64,000 bases of DNA from Lysobacter sp. HDW10 (GTDB taxonomy: Bacteria > Pseudomonadota > Gammaproteobacteria > Xanthomonadales > Xanthomonadaceae), in NCBI RefSeq assembly GCF_011300685.1, contig NZ_CP049864.1:186001-250000 (forward strand). Direction: 5' to 3'. Under the pieces are notes generated by a model that worked only from the letters and a program-made list of their open reading frames with translations, did not search any database and was not told the DNA's origin. This document shows positions 55,489 to 62,950 of this stretch, piece after piece (position 1 is the first letter of the stretch; each line of letters opens with the position of its first letter). Both the position numbers and the translations under genes were made by a program.

Positions 55489-56657
55489 TAGTTGCTTCCT
55501 TTGACGGCTTCAACCGCCTTCTTCGCGCCGTCGTTGATGTCATCGGCCGGAATGATGGCCAAGCCCGAGTTCTTCAAGAGTTCTTTACCGGCATCCACAT
55601 TGGTGCCTTCAAGACGCACGATCACCGGCACTTTGACGCCGACTTCTTTCACTGCAGCGATGATGCCTTCCGCAATCATGTCGCAACGAACGATGCCGCC
55701 GAAGATGTTGACGAAAATGGCTTTGACGGTCGGCGAACGCAAGATCAACTTGAACGCTTCGGTCACTTTTTCTTTGTTCGCGCCACCGCCGACGTCGAGG
55801 AAGTTGGCCGGCTCACCACCGTTCAACTTGATGACGTCCATGGTGGCCATGGCGAGACCTGCACCGTTCACCATGCAGCCGATGTTGCCGTCCATGGTCA
55901 CGTAGTTGAGGTCGTACTTCGACGCCAACACTTCGGTTTCGTCTTCTTGACGCGTGTCGCGCATGGCGACGAGGTCAGCATGACGGAACGACGCGTTGTC
56001 GTCAGAATCGATCTTGCCGTCGAGCACGGCCAAGTTGCCGTCGTCGAGAATGGCGAGCGGGTTCAGCTCAACCAGGGCCAAGTCTTTTTCGTTGAAGAGC
56101 TTGAACAAGCCCAACATGATCTTCGACAGCTGACCCACTTGCTTGGCGTTCATGCCGAGCGCAAAGCCGAGGTCACGCGTTTGGTAAGGCTGCAAGCCTT
56201 CCACAAAGTTCACGTGCAAGGACTTGATCGCTTCAGGCTTTTCTTCAGCCACTTGTTCGATGTCCATACCGCCTTCAGCCGAAGCAATGAAGGTGACGGT
56301 TTGGGTCGCGCGATCTACGAGGACCGACAAATAGAGTTCTTTGTCGATATTGGTGGCTTGGGTCACCAAGACTGCGTCGATCGGCAGCTCCACACCGGCG
56401 GTTTGATACGTCGCCATCTTGGTGCCGAGCATGTTTTTGGCGTATTCGCGTACTTCGTCCAAGGTCTTGGCAAGCTTGACGCCGCCGGCCTTGCCGCGGC
56501 CACCCGCGTGAATCTGCGCTTTGACGACCCAGAAATCACCACCGATTTCTTTGGCGACCGTAACGGCCTCGTCAGGGGAATGGGCGACTTTGCCCACGGG
56601 AACTGCAATGCCGTAGTCGGCAAACAGTTGTTTTGCCTGATATTCGTGGAAATTCAT
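55488..56657 (-). CDS. sucC: Succinate-CoA ligase beta subunit
   Basis: SucC is the ATP-grasp subunit that binds ADP/GDP and succinate. The 389-residue protein begins [20 protein letters not shown] and has the grasp loop [18 protein letters not shown], and the ligase part [16 protein letters not shown] with [14 protein letters not shown]. It is divergent from pilS across 173 bp. The sucCD-pilSR junction is a conserved Xanthomonad arrangement. Confidence 0.97.
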   Translation of the reverse strand: MNFHEYQAKQLFADYGIAVPVGKVAHSPDEAVTVAKEIGGDFWVVKAQIHAGGRGKAGGVKLAKTLDEVREYAKNMLGTKMATYQTAGVELPIDAVLVTQATNIDKELYLSVLVDRATQTVTFIASAEGGMDIEQVAEEKPEAIKSLHVNFVEGLQPYQTRDLGFALGMNAKQVGQLSKIMLGLFKLFNEKDLALVELNPLAILDDGNLAVLDGKIDSDDNASFRHADLVAMRDTRQEDETEVLASKYDLNYVTMDGNIGCMVNGAGLAMATMDVIKLNGGEPANFLDVGGGANKEKVTEAFKLILRSPTVKAIFVNIFGGIVRCDMIAEGIIAAVKEVGVKVPVIVRLEGTNVDAGKELLKNSGLAIIPADDINDGAKKAVEAVKGSN

Positions 56658-56830
56658 GGCTCACCGAATGTAAGAAGGAAGCATGCGTCGGCAGAGTGCC
56701 CGAGGATCGGGCGGCCGAACGCCGCGCGGTATTGTCTCAAAAAATGACGCGGCGCGGCAAATCGGGGCCTGACAGGCACCTCACCCCCAGACACCTATAT
56801 ATTTATAAGGAGTCCACTCAGCACGTCCAT

Positions 56831-58450
56831 GTGATCAAACTCTTCCCCAGCTCGCGCTTTGCCCTTGATGCCAACCGCCAGGAGCTGTTCGCCTACAGCG
56901 TCTTTCGCGCGTTTCAGGCCGGGATGGTCAGTTGGGTGGTGGTCGGGCCGGGCCAAGGTTGGTTTGGCGAAACCCGCCACGACTTCATCGGCCCGTGGAT
57001 CTGCATCGCCTATTTGCTTTTCTCGTTGGTGATGTTGGGCGTTACCCGCAGCAACGTAAAGGTCGTCACGCAGGTTGCCATCGGCACGGTCATCGACATC
57101 TTCTTTGCGAACGCAGCGATTCGCATCTTGCCCGATGCGTCTCCCATCATCGCGATCATGTTGTTGTTGAACGTGGCTGCAAGCTCGCTACTTGTCTCCA
57201 TGACATTTGGTCTTGCGACCGCCGCCTTGGCGGGCGCGACATTCATCTTGCAAGGCGTCATCAATCAAGCGATCGGATCCGAATATGCGGTTCGTCCGAT
57301 CGCGGAATCTTTTGTTTTCGCCGCTGCGTTCATCGCGACTGCGCTGTTTGCCAACTCACTGGCACGGCGTGTGGTCAAGTCTGAAGAAGTCGCAAAAGTC
57401 TTCAGTGAAGAAGCGCGCGATCTCGCAGCAATCAATGAAGTGATCATTCGCCGCATGCCCACCGGCGTGATCATTGTCGATGGTGACGGCTATATCCAAT
57501 TGGCGAATGAAGCCGCGATTGCACTGCTTGGGCAAGCCGGCGAAGGGCTGCGCGCACTCGCACTTTCCGCGCCAAATCTTTCAGATCGACTCGAGCTGTG
57601 GCGTCAGTACCCCACAGTGAAGTTTCAAGAGAGCGACAACTATGGCCCCATCCGGATGGGACCCGATCAGCTTGAAATCGTGCCTAAATTCCTGCGTTTG
57701 CATGCAGACAGCGAAGACGACGTGGTGATTTTTTTGGACGACACCACAATCGCATCGCGTCGCGCAGAAGGCATTACGCTCTCTGCGTTGGGTCGTTTTT
57801 CTGCAAGCCTCGCACACGAAATTCGTAACCCGCTTTCAGCTATCAGCTACTCCACACAACTCCTCGAAGAATCCCGCGACCTTTCAGTGATGGATCGCAA
57901 GATGCTCGAAATTGTTCGGCAGCAAGTCACGCGCGTGAACGGAATTATCGAAAGTGTCTTGGGCTTGGCGCGCAGAGAACGCGCGTTGCCTGAACCCGTT
58001 CAACTGGGCGACATCGCAAAAGAATTCGCAGAAGAATATGTGCGCAGTTATCCGTTGGATGCCGATGTATTGAAAGTCGATGCCACGGTGAATCCGATGG
58101 CGATGGCCGACCCAAGACACATCCACCAGATTCTGCAGGTCTTGATCAGTAACGCACGCTACTACGGCCGCAAACCGGGCGAGCCTGCCAAGATGACGAT
58201 CCGCGCATTTATGGCCGGAAACACACCCATGCTGTCGGTGATCGATCAAGGGCCTGGTATCAGCGATAAGGACCAAGTCCAACTGTTCCGCCCCTTCCAC
58301 ACCACGTCGCCGCACGGCACCGGTTTGGGCTTGCATATCGCCCGTGAACTGGCGCGTAGCAATGGCGGCGACCTGCGCTACAAACGCACGGGCGTTGGCA
58401 GCGTGTTCGAACTTTCCTTGCCGGATTCATTAGCTTTACGCAAGACATGA
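56831..58450 (+). CDS. pilS: Sensor histidine kinase PilS
   Basis: PilS is the membrane sensor that controls PilR and thus pilin transcription; in Pseudomonas it senses pilin in the membrane. The roughly 539-residue protein has six N-terminal membrane helices (about 15-185), a PAS-like domain (about 210-300; VIIVDGDGYIQLANEAAIALLG), a H-box ASLAHEIRNPLSAISYSTQLL and a full ATPase with N-box VLISNARYYG, D-box IDQGPGISD and GTGLGLHIARELARSNGG. The start is uncertain: GTG at 56831 follows AAGGAG by 18 bases, which is too far for comfort, but no better in-frame start is visible. Confidence 0.9.
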   Translation: MIKLFPSSRFALDANRQELFAYSVFRAFQAGMVSWVVVGPGQGWFGETRHDFIGPWICIAYLLFSLVMLGVTRSNVKVVTQVAIGTVIDIFFANAAIRILPDASPIIAIMLLLNVAASSLLVSMTFGLATAALAGATFILQGVINQAIGSEYAVRPIAESFVFAAAFIATALFANSLARRVVKSEEVAKVFSEEARDLAAINEVIIRRMPTGVIIVDGDGYIQLANEAAIALLGQAGEGLRALALSAPNLSDRLELWRQYPTVKFQESDNYGPIRMGPDQLEIVPKFLRLHADSEDDVVIFLDDTTIASRRAEGITLSALGRFSASLAHEIRNPLSAISYSTQLLEESRDLSVMDRKMLEIVRQQVTRVNGIIESVLGLARRERALPEPVQLGDIAKEFAEEYVRSYPLDADVLKVDATVNPMAMADPRHIHQILQVLISNARYYGRKPGEPAKMTIRAFMAGNTPMLSVIDQGPGISDKDQVQLFRPFHTTSPHGTGLGLHIARELARSNGGDLRYKRTGVGSVFELSLPDSLALRKT

Positions 58451-58497
58451 AGCGCGGCGCGGTATCATGGTGTGACTCAATGGATTGATGGTTCAGA

Positions 58498-59910
58498 ATG
58501 TCCGAAGACCGCTGTGCGCTAGTCGTTGATGACGAACGAGATATCCGGGAACTGCTGGTTCTGACGCTCACGCGCATGGGTTTGCGCGTGGAGACCGCAG
58601 CGACGCTCGGAATGGCCAAAAGCCAGCTGGCCAATGCGAAGTTCGATTTCTGCTTGACCGATATGCGCCTGCCGGACGGCTCCGGTTTGGAGCTGCTGTC
58701 GCACATTGCAGACAAATACCCCGAAATGCCGGTGGCCATGTTGACCGCCTTTGGCAATGTAGAGGCTGCGGTTGAAGCCCTTAAGCTTGGCGCCTTCGAC
58801 TTCGTCGCCAAACCTGTCGATTTGAAGGTGTTGCGCAATTTGGTGCAGCACGCGCTGGACCTGCGTACAGAACGCAAGCTCGCCCCCAAAGCCCCCGAAC
58901 CTGAAAAGCGCATGCACGGCGACTCGCCTGCCATGGCGCAATTGCGCCAAACGATTGGCAAAGTCGCGCGTAGTCAGGCGCCTGTTTACATCTTGGGTGA
59001 ATCCGGCGCCGGTAAAGAGCTGGCCGCACGCAGTATTCATGACCATTCCCCGCGCGCGGATGGCCCCTTTGTGCCCGTCAACTGCGGCGCGATTCCGCCA
59101 GAGCTGATGGAAAGCGAATTCTTCGGCCACAAGAAAGGCAGCTTCACCGGTGCCCACGCAGACAAACAAGGCCTGTTCCAAGCAGCTAATGGTGGCTCGT
59201 TGTTTTTAGATGAAGTTGCCGAATTGCCGTTGTCGATGCAGGTGAAGTTGCTGCGAGCGATTCAAGAGAAATCGGTGCGTCCTGTTGGCGGCCAAGCGGA
59301 AGAAGGCGTCGACATTCGGCTCATTTCGGCGACCCACAAGGATCTTTCTGCGCTGGTGGACGAAGGTAAATTTCGCCACGACTTGTATTACCGCATCAAT
59401 GTGATCGAACTGCGCGTGCCGCCTTTGCGTGAGCGCGTTGAAGATATCGGCACCTTGACCACAATGATCTTGGCCAAGTTGTCTGAGCGCCATCAGATGC
59501 CGAACACGAAGATCAGCAATGAAGCACTCGATGCATTGCATGCCTACCCCTTCCCAGGCAATGTGCGTGAGCTGGAAAATATTCTTGAGCGCGCGATGAC
59601 GCTTTCGGATGGTCAGGCGATCTATCCGGAAGACCTCAACCTGCCAAAAGTGGCGCCTCCGGCTGTATCAGTGCCCACTGAGACAGCGGCGCCTGACTCG
59701 CCTCAAGAGCGCGCATTCGATGCACCTATCGCCCCGCAAAGCGTGGGAACGCCCACAGGGGCCCTGCCCGAGGCGCTGGAGCAGCTCGAAAAGCAAGCCA
59801 TTGAGAGCGCCCTACTGGAAAACCGCTATAACAAGACCAAGACAGCTGCGCAGCTGGGTATCACCTTCCGCGCATTGCGTTACAAGCTTAAAAAGCTGGG
59901 TTTGGACTGA
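58498..59910 (+). CDS. pilR: Sigma-54-dependent response regulator PilR
   Basis: PilR activates pilin promoters with RpoN. The 470-residue protein has a receiver with Asp55 (LTDMRLPDGSG), a AAA+ domain (about 135-365) with Walker A GESGAGKE, the sigma-54 contact loop GSFTGA in place of the usual GAFTGA, Walker B GSLFLDEVAELP, and a C-terminal Fis-type helix-turn-helix (NKTKTAAQLGITFRALRYKLKKLGLD). It lies 47 bp behind pilS and 319 bp before the first pilin gene, whose promoter it should activate. Confidence 0.95.
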   Translation: MSEDRCALVVDDERDIRELLVLTLTRMGLRVETAATLGMAKSQLANAKFDFCLTDMRLPDGSGLELLSHIADKYPEMPVAMLTAFGNVEAAVEALKLGAFDFVAKPVDLKVLRNLVQHALDLRTERKLAPKAPEPEKRMHGDSPAMAQLRQTIGKVARSQAPVYILGESGAGKELAARSIHDHSPRADGPFVPVNCGAIPPELMESEFFGHKKGSFTGAHADKQGLFQAANGGSLFLDEVAELPLSMQVKLLRAIQEKSVRPVGGQAEEGVDIRLISATHKDLSALVDEGKFRHDLYYRINVIELRVPPLRERVEDIGTLTTMILAKLSERHQMPNTKISNEALDALHAYPFPGNVRELENILERAMTLSDGQAIYPEDLNLPKVAPPAVSVPTETAAPDSPQERAFDAPIAPQSVGTPTGALPEALEQLEKQAIESALLENRYNKTKTAAQLGITFRALRYKLKKLGLD

Positions 59911-60229
59911 GTTTTTGGATTTTTAGACCGCCGCGATTTCAGAAAATTTCTTAGAATGGGAGCGCGGTCTCAAAATCGCTCAAGGTAATGCTTGATTAAA
60001 TCTCGGCTGAATGTGACGCTTAGGGTCACTTTGGGACCAGGGGTGCGTCAGGGGATTCAGGGGAATCCTACGCGGGGATGGCGTAAGTGGTTGATTGACG
60101 GTCGGCGCCTCACTTGGCACGGCCTCTGCTTTACCAGTAATGCACGTGCACCGTAGCACGGCACCCACGGACCGGATTCACCGGCAACGGGGTACGTGAA
60201 AATCAAACCTTCTAGCTAGGAAGAACACT
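59911..60229 (+). promoter_or_regulatory. pilin upstream region with inverted repeats
   Basis: This 319-bp gene-free stretch holds the sigma-54 promoter of the first pilin gene and several inverted repeats: AGACCGC/GCGGTCT (59925-59931 with 59964-59970), GTGAC/GTCAC (60013-60029), and GGATTC/GAATCC (60053-60068). The last two lie about 50-100 bp upstream of the -24 element, where an enhancer-binding protein would be expected to sit. No open reading frame of note is seen. Confidence 0.55.
60115..60130 (+). promoter_or_regulatory. Sigma-54 promoter of the first pilin gene
   Basis: TGGCACGGCCTCTGCT matches the -24/-12 consensus TGGCACG-N4-TTGC with GG at 60116-60117 and GC at 60128-60129, exactly 12 bp apart. 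Only one T is replaced by C. Transcription should start near 60141, giving an 89-nt leader to the pilin ATG. Confidence 0.9.
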
Positions 60230-60586
60230 ATGAACAAGCAACAAGGCTTTACCCTTATCGAATTGATGATCGTTGTTGCGATCATTGCAATCTTGGCCGC
60301 TATTGCTTTGCCGCAATACCGTAACTACACGCAGCGTTCGGCTAACTCGGCCTGTATGGCTGAAGGCAAGGCTTGGATGAGCACCGCAGTTGCAAACTGG
60401 GCCGATGACCGTACAGCTGACGCTTACACCCCGAAAGCTTGCGACGCGACCACGACTGTTTCGACCGCTCCGTCGAACTACAGCACCAACGCATCGATCA
60501 CGTTCAACGCTCGCACCAAGGGCAATGCATCCGTGAAGCAAAACACCCGTTGCGACGGCGGTAGCGGTTCTTGCCGCCTGCTGTAA
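60230..60586 (+). CDS. pilA: Type IV major pilin, first copy
   Basis: A 118-residue type IV prepilin with leader MNKQQG and the cleavage site Gly6-Phe7 followed by [27 protein letters not shown], with Glu at mature position 5. The mature protein is about 112 residues, shorter than the usual 140-150. Four cysteines (in SACMAE, KACDAT, NTRCDGG and GSCRLL) could form two disulfides. A sigma-54 promoter precedes it and an intrinsic terminator follows. A ribosome-binding site AGGA lies about 10 bases upstream of the ATG. Confidence 0.95.
   Translation: MNKQQGFTLIELMIVVAIIAILAAIALPQYRNYTQRSANSACMAEGKAWMSTAVANWADDRTADAYTPKACDATTTVSTAPSNYSTNASITFNARTKGNASVKQNTRCDGGSGSCRLL
60257..60285 (+). repeat. 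29-bp direct repeat, first copy (pilin N-terminus)
   Basis: This stretch encoding [10 protein letters not shown] is identical at all 29 bases to 60730-60758 in the second pilin gene. The flanking codons differ at synonymous positions. Confidence 0.9.
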
Positions 60587-60629
60587 TTCAAATTTCGACC
60601 ATAATAGGTCGGTAATTTTGAAGCTTTGA

Positions 60630-60660
60630 AACAACCCCGCATCTGCGGGGTTGTTTTTTT
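60630..60660 (+). terminator. Intrinsic terminator of the first pilin gene
   Basis: AACAACCCCGC pairs perfectly with GCGGGGTTGTT (11 bp) around an ATCT loop, followed by a T run to 60660. It is a strong terminator, 44 bp past the pilin stop. The last T of the run is also the first base of the next sigma-54 promoter. Confidence 0.95.
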
Positions 60661-60675
60661 GGCACGGTACCTGCT
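60660..60675 (+). promoter_or_regulatory. Sigma-54 promoter of the second pilin gene
   Basis: TGGCACGGTACCTGCT has GG at 60661-60662 and GC at 60673-60674, 12 bp apart, and differs from the first pilin promoter only in the spacer. The predicted start near 60686 leaves a 17-nt leader that still includes the AGGGGA ribosome-binding site at 60691-60696. Confidence 0.88.
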
Positions 60676-60702
60676 TGTTTAGTGGAGCCTAGGGGAAATC
60701 CA

Positions 60703-61035
60703 ATGAAGAAGCAAAACGGGTTTACGTTGATCGAATTGATGATCGTTGTTGCGATCATCGCTGTCCTTGCCGGAATAGCGCTGCCAATGTACCGGACCTA
60801 CCAAGGACGAGCCGCCGAGACGGCATGCCTATCGGAAATGAAAAGCTACGCTAGCTTGGCGATTGCATCTATGGCTACTGAGAATGCAACTGTCTGGCCT
60901 GCGCCAGTCAAGGCTTGCTCAGCAGCAGACGACATTACGGCCTCAACGACGACGGTCCTCGGAACACCAAAGCAGCCAGGGACAAAACAGGCATCATGTG
61001 ATGTTGCAACTGGCAATTGCCACCTTCTGCCATAG
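60703..61035 (+). CDS. Type IV pilin, second copy
   Basis: A 110-residue prepilin with leader MKKQNG and the cleavage site Gly6-Phe7, then [27 protein letters not shown]. It shares the N-terminal helix and four-cysteine layout (ETACLSEM, KACSAAD, ASCDVATGNCHLL) with the first pilin but has a different middle region. The ATG at 60703 is chosen because the leader and SD fit; the longer GTG frame would place the start before the transcription start's SD. It may be a minor or alternative major pilin. No terminator is evident after it. Confidence 0.93.
   Translation: MKKQNGFTLIELMIVVAIIAVLAGIALPMYRTYQGRAAETACLSEMKSYASLAIASMATENATVWPAPVKACSAADDITASTTTVLGTPKQPGTKQASCDVATGNCHLLP
60730..60758 (+). 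repeat. 29-bp direct repeat, second copy (pilin N-terminus)
   Basis: Identical to 60257-60285 in the first pilin gene. The 473-bp spacing between the copies includes the C-terminal part of the first pilin, the terminator and the second promoter, so recombination between copies would make a fused pilin. Confidence 0.9.
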
Positions 61036-61108
61036 AATCTAGTAGCAAAAAAGCTAGTTCGACGCCGAACGACTGCCATACTTTAACTTTGGGCAGATCT
61101 AGGCACCT

Positions 61109-62950
61109 GTGCGCACATTTAGCAAAAATTTCTTCTATGCAGCTCTACTGGTTGCTGCTTTAGCTGGTGCAGTTTTCGTACCCGGACTGGGTGGTCAGTT
61201 TCTCTTTGATGACAAGCCCAACATTGTTTACAACGTCGGCTTACATGTTCAATCATTAAGTATTGAATCGCTAACCAACGCAATCTATAGCTTTGCGCCC
61301 AGCGGCTATCACCGAATTCTTCCCGAGTTAACATTTGCTGTTGACCATTGGCGTGCCGGTCTCGATCCGAGAGCGTTTAAAGAAACTAATATTTTCATCC
61401 ACTTTCTGACCGTTCTCGCGGTAACTGGTTTTTTCAGAAAGACCCTTCTAGCGGCGAACCTCCCACGTGAAAGGGCCGCTGCTTTGGCATTGCTCATGGC
61501 ACTACTGTGGGCAATCCATCCGATTCAAGTGTCTTCTGTGCTCTATATCGTTCAACGCATGCAAACGATGGGCACTTTGTTTATTGTGCTTGCGCTTTGG
61601 GCGTACTTAAATATGCGTAGCGCCCAAATGGAAGGCGCGCCTAGTCGACTTTATTTAATTCTCCTGGTCTTTTTGTGGGTCCTTGCAATTGCATGCAAAG
61701 AAGACTCCGCGTTGCTTCCCGCCTATACATTGGCCATCGAACTTACTTTGTTCAAGTTCAAGGCGTCCAATTCAAGACTGGAAGTGCTCTTGAAGCGTGG
61801 CTATTTCCTTTGCACCGTATTTGCGTTGCTGCTGTACTTTTTTCTGATTGTTCCTCACTTTTGGTCAACTGATTCGTATCCAGGTAGAAACTTCAACTCT
61901 TTCGAACGTCTGCTTTCTCAAGGGCGTGCCCTTTGTTTGTATATTGGCCAAATTGTTCTGCCTCTACCGTCACGGTTCTCGTTCTATTACGACAACTTTG
62001 AAATCTCTCGTTCACTCTTTCAACCACTAACAACACTTCCATCGCTGGCACTGGTAGTTGTGCTTCTATGTATAGCTTGGCTTATGAAAGATCGACGGCC
62101 ATTGCTGGCTTTGGGCATTTTTCTCTATTTCTCCGCCCACATAGTGGCAAGCAACATAATTGGTCTAGAGCTGGTTTTCGAGCACAGAAACCATTTCGCG
62201 CTTATTGGAGCAATCCTTTCTCTGACTGATCTGACCGTATTGGCTTTTGACAAGTTTCAAACACCACGTACGATTCGGTTAGCTGTTTCCATGATAGTCA
62301 TCATAATTTTGGGTGCGTTTACGCTCAAAAACACCTCGATTTGGGGAAACCCAAGAGCGTTCTCAGAAAATCTAACCAAAGTTTCCCCTTTTTCTGCGCG
62401 CGCGTGGAACGCAAAGTGCGGGTATTACTTTGAGCTTTACGAGAGTGCAGGCAGTAGACCGAACGATCCAAATCTAGACAATGCAATATCCGCCTGCGAG
62501 ACCGGCGGAAGAATTGGCTATGCAGCATCATCGCTTTCAAATGTCGTGCTGTTCAAGACAATTCGCGGTGACGTTACTGATGCAGACTGGGATAGATACA
62601 TCCAACGAATATCAGTCGTTTCACCAAGTCCTGAAAATACTTACACTGTATGGGTGCTGATTGGCGCCGTAGAACGTGGTGTTCCACTCGAGGAATCTAA
62701 GCTTTTAAAGGCGATTGACATAGTTACTCGCAGGAGTCCGATGGACTACGTTCAGTATGCGCGGATCGGGTTCTTCATTCTTGAGAAGACATCTCTTGAT
62801 GCCCAAGCATTTGAGTATTTTGAGATGTCTGTACATCTAGGAAGAAAAGACGAAAGATTCGTCAAGAGCGTCTATTCGGAACTAGAGAAGCAAGGTCATT
62901 CCAGTTGGGTTGAAGAGCTCAAATCAAATTCGGTCCGAACAAACTCATGA
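61109..62950 (+). CDS. GT-C-type membrane glycosyltransferase-like protein
   Basis: A 613-residue membrane protein with about ten to twelve helices (residues 8-410) and a C-terminal soluble region of about 190 residues. Early periplasmic-loop motifs QFLFDDKPNI, YHRILPELTFAVDHWRAGLDPRAFKETNIFIHF and WAIHPIQVSSVLYIVQRMQTMGTLF resemble the TMTC/O-mannosyltransferase type of GT-C enzymes that use lipid-linked sugars. The position right behind two pilins suggests pilin glycosylation, an inference. The start is a GTG at 61109, the first one after an in-frame TAG at 61100-61102. Lines sampled show about 42-43% G+C, clearly below the core genes. Confidence 0.75.
   Translation: MRTFSKNFFYAALLVAALAGAVFVPGLGGQFLFDDKPNIVYNVGLHVQSLSIESLTNAIYSFAPSGYHRILPELTFAVDHWRAGLDPRAFKETNIFIHFLTVLAVTGFFRKTLLAANLPRERAAALALLMALLWAIHPIQVSSVLYIVQRMQTMGTLFIVLALWAYLNMRSAQMEGAPSRLYLILLVFLWVLAIACKEDSALLPAYTLAIELTLFKFKASNSRLEVLLKRGYFLCTVFALLLYFFLIVPHFWSTDSYPGRNFNSFERLLSQGRALCLYIGQIVLPLPSRFSFYYDNFEISRSLFQPLTTLPSLALVVVLLCIAWLMKDRRPLLALGIFLYFSAHIVASNIIGLELVFEHRNHFALIGAILSLTDLTVLAFDKFQTPRTIRLAVSMIVIIILGAFTLKNTSIWGNPRAFSENLTKVSPFSARAWNAKCGYYFELYESAGSRPNDPNLDNAISACETGGRIGYAASSLSNVVLFKTIRGDVTDADWDRYIQRISVVSPSPENTYTVWVLIGAVERGVPLEESKLLKAIDIVTRRSPMDYVQYARIGFFILEKTSLDAQAFEYFEMSVHLGRKDERFVKSVYSELEKQGHSSWVEELKSNSVRTNS

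Noticed and set aside
55947-56747. 266-codon plus-strand reading frame
   Set aside because: Antisense to sucC and would run into the pilS leader; no domain seen.
56633-56830. Longer N-terminus for PilS
   Set aside because: The extra 66 residues overlap the sucC start region in antisense and lack membrane or family features.
61022-61075. Possible terminator after the second pilin
   Set aside because: TAGC/GCTA around AAAAAA and GTTCG/CGAAC stems are short and have no T tract, so termination is unlikely.
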